The position numbers and the translations under genes are program-made. This document shows, one piece after another, positions 18,857 through 29,101 of a stretch of DNA of 64,000 nt (position 1 is the first letter of the stretch; each line of letters opens with the position of its first letter). Source of the DNA: Sporocytophaga sp. (lineage in GTDB: Bacteria > Bacteroidota > Bacteroidia > Cytophagales > Cytophagaceae); the NCBI GenBank assembly GCA_024707265.1, contig JANQAB010000004.1, positions 496,001 through 560,000 on the forward strand. The letters are read 5' to 3'. The notes beneath the pieces are model-generated. The model saw only the letters and a list, made by a program, of their open reading frames with translations. It did no database searches and was not told the origin of the DNA.

Positions 18857-21167
18857 TTACTTAATGATTAATTTCTCCTTATAAATTTTCCCATTTGATT
18901 CAATTGTGAGTAAATACATTCCTTTGTTTTCATTTCTGACATCCCATACTAAGTTTAGTTCCTCTTCATATGCTGTTGGGCCATCAAATAATGATTTTTT
19001 CCTTTCCCCCGTTGGGCTGTATACATTTATTTTTGTAATACCCTCTGTTTTGGCTTTAACAGAAATATTAACATATTCACTTGCTGGATTGGGATAACAA
19101 TTGGTAACAATGGAAATATCTGATTCTGTATTATCAACTCTGAGATTTGAATTGGTTATGGTAAAGTTAATAACAAATGGTCCTCCGGAAGTTCCTGTGC
19201 CATTGAGTCCTGAATATGCCTGTCCGGATAAGGAATGATTCCCAATGGAAATGATGCCTGAATTGAAATTGCCATTATTATCACCAAAGTATGCATAAGG
19301 AGCCTGATTTTCAATTTTGGTTTTACCATCCAAAATAAATTTTACACTACCTGTTACTGGAGGATAAGATACGGCCTCTATGTTGACATGTGGTGGAAGG
19401 GAGGTTAGTGTAATGGAGTTTCCATCAGTGAGAGTCATAACAGGAATGTCTGTATCAGCATCTATAATATTAAAATATGTTATAACAGGACCTGTGGGAC
19501 CTCCCAGTATCTGACGGATTACGTCCAGCTCTCCTGCAGGGTATGTTGCCCTTACATTATAACCTGAATATTGCGTTAGTTTATCAAGAAACAGGTTAAA
19601 TTTATTCCAATCACCAGTCAGGTTAACAGCAGAATTGTTAAGGTCGCTAAAGGTATTAATGAAAGGCTGCCAGCCAATAATTTCTTTTATTCTGATTAAC
19701 GTGTACATTAACCCATCATGTCCTCTTGGGATTCCGATTGCGATGGTATTGTCATAATTGTCTGTGGCAAAGGTTTTATAATGATTTTTAAGTTGACTTC
19801 CAATATACATCTGACCTATTACTATAGGGGCATTTAGTTTGTCTGCAACATAATACATTCTCAGATTTGCAAACATTTCCTCATTCCAGATCCAGTTTTT
19901 ATTGGAGTTGTCAAGCATAAAATCATGTCCCAGTTCATGCATTATGCCAAAAGTCCAGCTACCAGTTGATTCAATTGTCAGTAATTCTGATTTTATATAA
20001 GGCTTATACCAAAGAATCGGGTTACCAGCAACTGCTGCACCACCTGGATACTCAGCTACAGAAAAGATGGTTATTTTTTGCCCATTATATGGCGTTGCTC
20101 CCATAAGTTCCGCATAGCTGTTGTAAGCTTTGTCAAGATTAGCAATCCAGTTGGTTATAGTGGTAGCTTGTATGCCAGAAGCATCTTCAGGATCTATAAT
20201 TAATCTTAAGTGATTTCCTTCTGCTATAAACTTTGTGGGTTCTTCAATTTGTATATCATCGAAAATAGCTTTTCCGAGGGAAGTTCCATTCCAGTATCCT
20301 AAGCGACATCCAATAGTTACAACTCCAGAAGTCGGAGCTAGAAATTCTAGAGTAAGCTTTTGCCAGTCATTTGTACCAGTGACAGAAGCGCTTCTTTCCC
20401 ATGTTCCGAAAAGGCAAATATTGGCCCCATATCCATTCTGTACATTTGAGGTTTTTACCCATGCACTTAATCTATACGGTTTTCCTGGTGTAACCTGAAT
20501 TTGTTGAGTTGCTGCAATATCATTTTCTGTATTGTTTGCAGCTTCCAAAATAATAGCACCTGAATTATTTCGACCAGTTGAAGATGACCAAGTAGCGCTG
20601 GCAAATTGAGTTAGGTAAGCTTCTCTTTTCCATGTTGAAGAGGTATTATTAAAATCAACTGGATTTTCAAAGTTGCCATTTTGAATTATAATGATGGTCC
20701 CTAATTTTATGGAGAAGTGGATAGTGTATGTTGATAATAATGTTCCGCCTCCTCCTGTATTTGAATACTCATTGGCTGTTAATGTATAATTGCCCTCCTT
20801 GAAGTTCCATGTTTTGTAGTCTCCATTTGCATCTCCTGCTAAAGAATAGGGGACTGTATTTTCTGTAGAATAGACGGATCCGTTTAAATAGAATCTTACG
20901 CTTTTGGAATTTTTAATAGAATTATATCTGATGTTAACCGTCTGATTCGTTAGTACCGAAATTACATCGCTCTCTTTAATTGTTGAGAGATCAGTATCAC
21001 TGCTGGCATTTACAAGGGTAAAAGATGGAGTTGCCAGTGTTCTTGAAATCCTATGGGAAAATTCTTTTGACTTTTCTGAATCAATAATTTCATGGTCTGC
21101 GAATGATTGCTTACATGTGCCTAATGCAAAGAGAAAAAAAGGATAGGAGGGGTATTATTTTTTTCAT
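18857..21167 (-). CDS. Secreted M60-like metallopeptidase with CBM and T9SS type A sorting domain, one apparent frameshift
   Basis: A 769-residue exported protein once one base is removed from the A7 run 21,134-21,140 (plus view), which lies inside the signal peptide. It starts at the ATG at 21,167 (MKKIIPLLSFF) and has a possible lipobox (LGTC). Domains in order are: a roughly 105-residue repeat module (SSDTDLS to IHFS), a CBM4/9-like carbohydrate-binding domain (QNGNFENP to FDDIQIEE), and an M60-like gluzincin peptidase with HELGH followed by a metal-ligand Glu in WIWNEEMF. A second copy of the module (DADTDIPV to FTITNS) and a C-terminal sorting domain (NCYPNPASEYVNISV, ending EKLIIK) complete it. 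M60-like enzymes act on glycoproteins at cell or polymer surfaces. Convergent with the histidine kinase gene. Substrate unknown. Confidence 0.82.
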
Positions 21168-21609
21168 GGTATAATAGTTTTGATACCCAACTATTATAAT
21201 ATTTTAATGTTCTATTGAAAAATAAACCGAAAGGAGCTAAATATAGTTTTTCTTAAAAACATGTTTACACTCTCAAAATAAGCACTTATGTATGTTGAGG
21301 GAGTTTTAAAGTTGTCGGTATTTTAAAGCATGAAACTTAAGATGGACACAGATATATTTTTCTATTATTAAATAATGTTGAAGAATCAGTAATTATTCAG
21401 TATAGCATACTTCCTTGTTTAATAGAATTAATTGCTTTCGCTTTCATTTAATTACATTTGCTTATACTTATTTTATAGTGGTAAAGTCTGTATTGATTTG
21501 TTACGTTTGGAGTTGAATCCTGAGCAAAAAAATGGAAAGAAATTATTCGGTGCTTTTAATAAATAAAAATAAATGAGTGCATTTTATTTAGTAAATAAAG
21601 ATTAAATAA
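21168..21609. promoter_or_regulatory. Divergent intergenic region with candidate Bacteroidota -7 element
   Basis: About 440 nt of AT-rich DNA between the divergent M60-like and hemerythrin-like genes. TACGTTTG at 21,502-21,509 fits the Bacteroidota -7 consensus TAnnTTTG, about 100 nt upstream of the hemerythrin-like start, but a well-spaced -33 TTG is not clear. No gene or strong hairpin seen. Confidence 0.3.
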
Positions 21610-22320
21610 ATGGATACTGATAGAAGAAGTTTTATTGAAAAAGGTCTGAAAGTGACTACTGCAGTCCATATCTGTGGATTAGGTTTAATATCTGCATGCG
21701 TTAAAAAGGAAAATTCAATAAATGAAGATGAAGGAGAAAAAGAAGTATCTCCTCCTGAAGATTTAATGCAGGAGCATGGAGTGTTAAAACGAATACTAAT
21801 AATATATGATACTTGTCGTATGAATATTATAGATGAAAAATCATTTCCGAGTGAGACATTAACAAATTCTGCAAAAATCATCAGAACATTTATAGAAGAC
21901 TATCATGAAAAGCAGGAAGAGAACTATATTTTTCCGCGCTTTCAAAAGGCAAATCAATTAACAGATCTTGTTCAGGTCTTATTACTGCAACATCAGGTAG
22001 GGCGAAATATAACGGATAAAATCTTAATGCTTAGTAAGAATAGAAAACGAACTGAAGGTGAAAATAAAAATTTAGCTGAATTATTATTTATGTTCAATAA
22101 AATGTATAGTCCACATGAAGCGAGGGAAGATACAGTTCTGTTTCCTGCATTCAGAAAGATTGTATCTAAGAATGAATATGATTCTTTAGGGGAAGAATTT
22201 GAAAAAAATGAACAGAAGCTGTTCGGAAAAGGAGGATTTGAATTGGTTGTGAACAAAGTAGCAGATTTGGAAAAATCATTGGACATATTTGATTTGTCTC
22301 AATTTACTCCCAAATTATAA
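21610..22320 (+). CDS. Hemerythrin-like lipoprotein
   Basis: A 236-residue protein with an N-terminal export signal that looks twin-arginine-like (RR at 5-6, then a hydrophobic stretch) and a lipobox, LISAC, with Cys30. The body is a hemerythrin-type four-helix bundle with plausible di-iron ligands: H56 (MQEHGVLKR), H99 and E103 (DYHEKQEENYIFPR), H128 (LLQHQV), and H169 and E173 (SPHEAREDTVLFPAF). Such domains bind oxygen, nitric oxide or act in iron or redox sensing; which applies here is unknown. The location would be periplasm-facing and membrane-anchored. It lies 74 nt upstream of the czcA-like gene on the same strand, so it may be co-transcribed with the metal efflux genes. Homologues without the lipobox are cytoplasmic, so the export signal deserves attention. 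Confidence 0.8.
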   Translation: MDTDRRSFIEKGLKVTTAVHICGLGLISACVKKENSINEDEGEKEVSPPEDLMQEHGVLKRILIIYDTCRMNIIDEKSFPSETLTNSAKIIRTFIEDYHEKQEENYIFPRFQKANQLTDLVQVLLLQHQVGRNITDKILMLSKNRKRTEGENKNLAELLFMFNKMYSPHEAREDTVLFPAFRKIVSKNEYDSLGEEFEKNEQKLFGKGGFELVVNKVADLEKSLDIFDLSQFTPKL

Positions 22321-22394
22321 TTTTCTTTATCAAACATTCATTGAGCATTCTTAGTTAAGGGCATTGAATATTTACTGTCACTTATCATTTTTTT

Positions 22395-25300
22395 ATGATT
22401 GATAGCCTGATTAGTTTTTCCATAAGGAATAAAATAATTATTGGCTTTTTTACGATTGCGCTTATTGTTTGGGGTTTGTATTCTCTCTCAAAATTACCTA
22501 TCGATGCTGTACCCGACATTACCAATAATCAGGTACAAGTGATAACTTCTACACCTACTCTGGCAGCCCAGGAGGTAGAGAAATTTATTACCTTTCCAAT
22601 TGAGCTGTCCATGGCCAACATCCCTAAGCTAGTGCAAATAAGATCTATTTCAAGGTTTGGCTTGTCTGTGGTTACGGTTGTTTTTGAAGATGGGGTGGAT
22701 ATTTATTGGGCCAGGCAGCAAATCAGTGAAAGGCTTAAAACAGCTCAGGGGCAAATTCCACCTGGAATAGGAGTACCGGAATTGGCTCCCATAACTACCG
22801 GACTGGGTGAAATTTACCAATATGTATTAAATGTCGATTCAGGATATGAAAAAGAGTATTCTGCTATGGACTTACGAACTATACAGGACTGGATAGTTAA
22901 ACGACAGCTTTTAGGGACTAGTGGGATTGCAGATGTGAGTTCGTTTGGTGGTTATCTCAAACAATATGAAGTCTCCATCAATCCTGAGAAACTGAGAAGT
23001 ATGAATGTTACCCTCTCTGAAATATTTAATGCCTTATCAAGAAATAATCAAAACACGGGAGGAGCTTATATTAATAAAGATCCCAATAGCTATTTTATCA
23101 GAGGATTAGGCCTTGTAACCAGTTTAGAGGATATTCAGAAAATTTCAATAAAGGAAGTAAATGGAATACCATTGCTCATCAGGGATGTTGCAAATGTGGA
23201 TTATGGTTCAGCTATTCGTTATGGGGCAATGACCAAAAATAATGAAGGTGAAGTTGTAGGTGGGATTGTGCTTATGCTGAAAGGTTCAAACTCTGCTAAA
23301 GTAATAGAAAATGTAAAGGAAAGGATAAAGGAGATAGAAAAAAATCTTCCTCAAGGTATTTCGATAGAGCCTTTTATTGATCGTAGTAAATTAGTCAACA
23401 AAGCTATTCATACGGTAAGTAAAAATTTAATAGAAGGGGGCTTAATTGTTATTTTTGTTTTGGTATTGTTTCTTGGGAATATACGTGCTGGATTAGTTGT
23501 GGCCTCGGTAATTCCTCTTTCTATGCTGTTTGCTTTTTCCATGATGAATATTTTTGGAGTTTCAGGCAACCTGATGAGCCTTGGAGCCATTGATTTTGGA
23601 CTTATTGTAGATGGAGCAGTAATTATCGTTGAAGCAATTGTTCATAACATTAGCTTGAATAAAGAGCTTTTATCGGTTAAAAAATTGTCAAGGAGTCAAA
23701 TGGATGATCAGGTATTTCTGGCATCCACAAAAATCAGAAAGTCTGCAGCATTTGGAGAAATAATTATACTTATGGTATATATTCCGATTTTATCTTTGGA
23801 GGGGATAGAAGGAAAGATGTTTCGCCCAATGGCAGAAACGGTAAGTTTTGCAATCCTTGGTGCACTGATTCTTTCTCTTACCTATGTACCAATGGCTTCA
23901 GCACTATTGCTAAGTAGGAAAACCGTACATAAAAGGAATATATCAGATAGGTTTATGGATGCCATTAACAAATTCTATGAACCAATCATTGAATATACAG
24001 TGAAGCATAAAGGACTGATTATTGCCATCGCTGTTTCTTTGTTGGTAGTGGCTATACTCTTATTCACAAGACTGGGTGGACAATTTGTTCCTACACTTGA
24101 AGAAGGTGATTTTGCTGTTGAAACCAGAATCTTACCTGGAAGCTCATTAAACCAGACCATAAAAACCTCCTTACAGGCATCTGAAATATTATTAAAACAG
24201 TTTCCAGAAGTAAACGGGGTTGTTGGAAAAATCGGTACATCAGAAATTCCAATAGATCCGATGTCTCTTGAAAGCAATGACATTATCATAATGCTAAAAG
24301 AAAAGGATGAGTGGAAAAATGCTACTACCCAGGATGAGCTTGCTGAGAAAATGAGTAAGGCTCTTTCTGCTATTCCAGGTTTAAATACAAGTTTTCAGCA
24401 ACCAATACAAATGCGGTTTAATGAATTGATTACTGGTACAAGGCAGGATATAGCTATTAAAATCTATGGAGATGATCTTGATATACTTGCGGAGAAAGCC
24501 AATACGCTTGCTTCTATTGCAAAAAATGTTCAAGGTGCTGCAGATATTTATGTTGAAAGAGTGATCGGATTGCCACAGATACTTGTGACTTATAAGAGAA
24601 ATAAAATTGCTCAGTACGGAATATCTGTAGAGGAATTAAACAGAATTGTGAGAATGGCATTTGCAGGAGAAGCAGCGGGAATTGTTTATGAAAGTGATAA
24701 GAGATTTGATCTGGTAGTAAGATTTAATGAGGAATTCAGACAAGATATAGATAATATTAAAGAATTATACATCCCAATACCCACAGGAGCTCAGATACCA
24801 ATAACAGAGGTTGCTACTATTGAATTTAAGTCAGGTCCCATGCAGATTTCGAGAGAGCAAACCAAAAGGAGAATTACGGTAGGAGTAAATGTAAGGAACC
24901 GGGATGTGGAGTCTTTAGTGAATGAAATTAAGCAAAAGGCTGAGCTGAAATTAAAACTCGGACCGGGATATTCCATAACCTATGGTGGTCAGTTTGAGAA
25001 TCTCCAGGAAGCTAAGAAACGCTTATATGTTGTTGTTCCAATTGCCCTTGGACTGATCCTTATGCTTCTTTATTTTACTTTTAATTCTTTTAAAGAGACC
25101 TTACTGATTTTTACTGCTATTCCTTTTTCTGCCATTGGGGGAATTATTGCACTAACTATTAGAGGAATGCCTTTTAGTATATCTGCAGGCATTGGGTTTA
25201 TTGCTCTTTCTGGTGTCGCAGTGCTTAATGGAATTGTACTAATCAGTAATTTTAATGTATTGAAAAAGGAAGGTGTTGAAGATGTAGAAGAACGAGTTTT

Positions 25301-26790
25301 AAAGGGTACCAAATTAAGATTACGTCCTGTACTGATGACTGCTACAGTGGCATCCCTTGGTTTTTTTCCGATGGCTATTTCTACTTCTGCGGGAGCTGAA
25401 GTGCAAAAACCACTTGCAACTGTAGTAATAGGCGGACTTATATCAGCTACCTTGTTGACTCTTTTGGTATTGCCTGTGCTATATATTTATTTCATGAAAG
25501 AGAAGAGAAAAGATGATTCCGGAAATTCTTCGAATTCTCAAATTTATCTTTTCATTCTATTGATTTTAGGAAGTTTTTTTTTACTCGGGTTCATCTTCTG
25601 CTCAGAACATTTCTCGCCCGCTCTCACTTGAGCAGGCTATAGATTTTGCTTTGCACAATAATGCAAGTATTCAGTCAGTGGATTATGAATTACAGTCTCT
25701 GAGAGCAATCAAACGGACTTCATTTGATCTGTCCAGAACCAATATGACTTTTCAATATGGGCAATACAACAGTATTTTCCTGGATAATAGTTTTAATATT
25801 GTTCAGGATTTTTTCCTTCCTCAGGTTTATATCAACCAAGCTAAAGTGAATCAGGCAAATCTGGAAATAGGAGATAAAAGGATGGCCATTACCCAAAATG
25901 ACCTGATAAAAAATGTTAAAAGTAGTTATTACCAACTTCTGTATCTTCAGTCCAAAAAGAAGTTTCTTTTTTATGAAGATAGTCTTTTTGCAAAGTTTGC
26001 TGAAGCCACTAGTTTAAAGTTTAAAACTGGAGAATCTAATTACCTCGAAAAGATGACAGCTCAGACCCAATTAATGGAAGTGAGAAATTTACTTTCAGTT
26101 GTGGAAGCTGATATTATTATAGCAGAAAAGCAATTACAGGTATTGCTTAATACAAGAGAGCAAATAGTTATTCCTGATCTTCCTCTTGGTAAGCTCGATT
26201 TTCCTTTAATAAGTGATTCAATAAACATATCAGGAAACCCCAATCTTGGCTATGCTCAAAAACGGATTGATGAAGGAAGACGAAGAGTTAGTCTGGAGAG
26301 ATCAAGATTGCTTCCGAATTTTGCAATTGGTTATCTTAATCAGTCATTAAAAGGCCCGGGATCTAATATAGAAGGGCAGGATGTTTTTTATCCTATAAGT
26401 CGTCGGTTTCAAACAGTACAGGTAAGTCTTATTTTTCCACTATGGTATCGCCCTTACAGGGCCAGGATTCAGGCATCTCAATTGAATGAAAAAGCACTTG
26501 AAAGTAATTTCTCTTTTGTCCATAAAAATATTGAAGGGGAGATGTCTATTCAGGTACAACAGATCATTAAATTTCAGAATAGCCTTCTTTATTATGAGAG
26601 AAATGCGTTACCTAATTCAGATCTGATCATTAATAATGGAGACATAGCTTATAGATCCGGAGAGATTAGCTACCTGGAGTATCTTCAAAGTTTAACCAGA
26701 GCTTTGATGATTAAGGCATCTTATCTTGATTATATAAATTACTATAATCAATCCATTATTATAGCTCAATATCTACTTGGAGAAAAATAG
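22395..26790 (+). CDS. czcA: CusA/CzcA-type heavy-metal RND pump fused to TolC-like outer membrane channel, one apparent frameshift
   Basis: The first 1,078-residue frame is an HME-type RND pump: N-terminal helix, LPIDAVPDITNNQVQV, the TM4 proton-relay motif GAIDFGLIVDGAVI, twelve membrane spans and two large periplasmic loops. It then enters a hydrophobic stretch (YLFILLILGSFF). Removing one T from the T9 run 25,574-25,582 continues the frame through SGSSSAQNISRPL into a TolC-type channel (LEQAIDFALHNN to the stop at 26,790), giving 1,464 residues. Such CzcA-TolC fusions are a known Bacteroidota form, so one gene is the better reading than two. The adaptor CzcB follows 3 nt later. Function: proton-driven export of divalent metals (Zn, Co, Cd or Cu/Ag class) from the periplasm across the outer membrane. 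Confidence 0.88.
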
Positions 26791-26793
26791 CTT

Positions 26794-27987
26794 ATGAAAG
26801 TCTGCCTTATTTTCAATTACTGTATTTTACTAGTCTTTCTTATGGATAGCTGTAATTGGGCTGATTCTAATAAGATTGAGAAAAATTCAGATACAATAAC
26901 TAATGATTCCGTTGACCAGGCGAAGATTGTTGAATTAAGTCAGCTACAATATCAAACGATCAAAGTAGTACTTGGAAAGATGGAAAAAAAAGATCTGAAA
27001 AGTGTTGTTAAAGCAAATGGATATTTGAAGCTGCCACCCCAGAAATCTGCGTCTATTTCTACCTTTATGGGAGGTGTGGTAAAAAACATTTATGTAATAG
27101 AAGGTAAATATGTAAAGAAAGATCAGGTGCTTGCAACCATTGAGCATCCTGATTTTACCAGAATTCAGGAAGAGTACCTGAAAACTAAAGACAATTTAAA
27201 ATTCATTCAAAAGGATTATGAACGTCAAAAAATACTTTATGATAATAATATAGCTTCAGGAAAAGTATTTCAGCAGACTGAGGCAAATTACGAATCCCAA
27301 TTAAGCAAGCTGGCTTCATTAACAGATCAACTAAGGAAACTTTCAATTTCTTTGGAGGAACTTGAAAAAAAGAAGATTGTTTCTCAAATCCCAATTAAGG
27401 CTCCATTCAGTGGTTATATTAACAAGGTCAATATTACAATTGGAAGTTTTGCAGAGCCTGTTAAAACAATTTTTGAGTTGGTAGACAACAGTCATATTCA
27501 TGCAGAGCTAATGGTATATGAGCAAGACTGGTATAAGGTAAAGACTGGTCAGAAGGTAGCGTTTTATTTACCTAATGAAAAAGATTTAGAAATTATGGGA
27601 GAAATATTTGCAGTTGGGAAATCATTTGATCCGATAACAAGAGCTTTAAGTGTTCATGTAGAAATTTTAAATAACGAGAAAATTGGACTTGTACCAGGAG
27701 TTTATGTAAATGGACTTATTGATGTAGGAAAAGCTAGGGTTAATGCTTTGCCGGTACAGGCTGTTGTTGAGTCTGGAGATAAAAAGTATGTCTTTGTTTT
27801 TAAAAAGAAACAAATGCAAAGTAATGAAAATTTTTATGTATATGAAATGAAAGAAGTTGAAACAGGTGTAACAGAATTAGAATTCGTAGAGGTCAAGTCT
27901 TTAGATAAAATAAGCAGTTCTGACAGTATTGTGATCAATGGTGCATATTATTTATTGTCACAATTAAAAAACACAGGAGAAGAATGA
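26794..27987 (+). CDS. czcB: CzcB-type periplasmic adaptor (membrane fusion protein) lipoprotein
   Basis: A 397-residue adaptor for the preceding RND pump. The signal peptide ends in a lipobox-like LMDSC (Cys19). The barrel-sandwich (lipoyl-like) domain starts at about residue 75 (SISTFMGGVVKNIYV), is split by a coiled-coil hairpin (QEEYLKTKDNLKFIQKDYE), and resumes at IPIKAPFSGYINKVN. Beta-barrel and membrane-proximal domains follow. The gene starts 3 nt after the czcA-tolC stop, indicating one operon. It bridges the inner-membrane pump to the outer-membrane channel and may bind and hand over metal. No His-rich or Met-rich extension is seen, so ion choice is unresolved. Confidence 0.88.
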   Translation: MKVCLIFNYCILLVFLMDSCNWADSNKIEKNSDTITNDSVDQAKIVELSQLQYQTIKVVLGKMEKKDLKSVVKANGYLKLPPQKSASISTFMGGVVKNIYVIEGKYVKKDQVLATIEHPDFTRIQEEYLKTKDNLKFIQKDYERQKILYDNNIASGKVFQQTEANYESQLSKLASLTDQLRKLSISLEELEKKKIVSQIPIKAPFSGYINKVNITIGSFAEPVKTIFELVDNSHIHAELMVYEQDWYKVKTGQKVAFYLPNEKDLEIMGEIFAVGKSFDPITRALSVHVEILNNEKIGLVPGVYVNGLIDVGKARVNALPVQAVVESGDKKYVFVFKKKQMQSNENFYVYEMKEVETGVTELEFVEVKSLDKISSSDSIVINGAYYLLSQLKNTGEE

Positions 27988-28111
27988 TGCCCCTGATTTT
28001 ATTTCTAAATTTCCATTATTGAAAGTTGGATTAGAACTCGTTAAGTTAATTCAATATAAAGGAGTTGTTGTGATATATTAATAGTTTTTGGTCTTCGTTT
28101 AAGAATCATTA

Positions 28112-28357
28112 TTAAGAATTTTTTAAAAAATTATTCCTTAAATTTTTAAAGGATATTTCGAATTGCTCTAGCTCATGTTCAATTTCAGAATACTCATCTG
28201 ATGCTTCATAACTAATTCTTCTTGTATGCACTTTTCCTGAATAAACGGCTTCGTCTTCATTTGCATTAATCTGAAGTAAGAGGTCATTAATTTCTTTTCT
28301 TTTAAGATGGATGTTTTCGTAAAGCGATTTTATTTCATCCTCTTTATTCTTAATCAT
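28112..28357 (-). CDS. Small coiled-coil protein, unknown
   Basis: An 81-residue, highly charged, helical protein (NKEDEIKSLYENIHLKRKE in its first third). It has heptad-like spacing in the N- and C-terminal parts and no membrane segment. I do not recognise the family. Its ATG overlaps the TGA of a shorter upstream frame (28,354-28,497) by 4 nt, right after a 13-nt A tract, so the two may be one gene split by an indel or two coupled genes. It is convergent with czcB. Evidence for coding is the reasonable amino-acid composition and the coupling; it could still be spurious. Confidence 0.45.
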   Translation of the reverse strand: MIKNKEDEIKSLYENIHLKRKEINDLLLQINANEDEAVYSGKVHTRRISYEASDEYSEIEHELEQFEISFKNLRNNFLKNS

Positions 28358-28497
28358 ATTTTTTTTTTTTTAATCTCATCTAACTTATTTTGATAAATAG
28401 TTAGTTCATCAAGATTAAGATTTAAATGGCTAATCCATGCCCTATGCTGAGCATGAACAACCTCTCTTCTTTGCTTATAGAATGTAGGTCTGTCCAT
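28354..28497 (-). CDS. Short frame upstream of the coiled-coil protein, possibly its N terminus
   Basis: A 47-codon frame starting at ATG 28,497 (MDRPTFYKQRREVV, then HAQHRAWISHLNLNLDEL) and ending in a Lys run encoded by the A13 tract 28,359-28,371. Removing two bases from, or adding one to, the tract would fuse it to the 81-residue frame, giving about 130 residues of mostly helical, charged protein. As written, its TGA overlaps the next ATG. Composition looks coding. Function unknown. Confidence 0.4.
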   Translation of the reverse strand: MDRPTFYKQRREVVHAQHRAWISHLNLNLDELTIYQNKLDEIKKKKI

Positions 28498-29101
28498 ATA
28501 AAATTTAACAGGCAGGATAATGAATTCGTTCTAGTGCGCATTTTAATAAGGAAATCATATAAATAAATCAATGATGATTTGTTAAGAGGGTAGAATAATC
28601 TTTATCATTTCCTGAAAGAATAAGTTTATAGTCTGTTGTGGAAAACTTTTAGATAATATTTTTTCTTAAAGCAATTAATGTTTCTTTATTATACTTAACT
28701 TTGGTTTAAGTTGTTGTTAGGCAAGATGTTGCAACAGGTAATCTTGCAGTTTTATACTATCTTTTGTTTCTTATCATAATTGAGAAAATATGGTATATGA
28801 CAGTCCTGATAATAATGATGATTTTGATACCAGAGATGAACTTCATTGTTTTATTATAGGAATCAATGATTCATACTCTTGAAAAGCCATTAGCCTTCTT
28901 CACTAAGATTTTTTTTGAGGCAGTATTTGACAAAGAAGGAAGCATTATAGAAATATGTTCTTTTCTGTAACAATGCCAGGAATACAAATACAGTTACACA
29001 GTAATTCTTATTTCAGTTTTATTTCATTCATTTCTATCTGTATGGCTTTTGCCTTATAGGCATTGTTTATCTATTATTTGTCTAACCAAAATAATTAAGT
29101 T
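28498..29101. other. Intergenic region, nothing recognised
   Basis: About 600 nt of AT-rich sequence between the small coiled-coil gene (minus) and the large T9SS cargo gene (plus). I see no credible gene, RNA or repeat. It probably contains promoters for both flanking genes. Confidence 0.4.
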
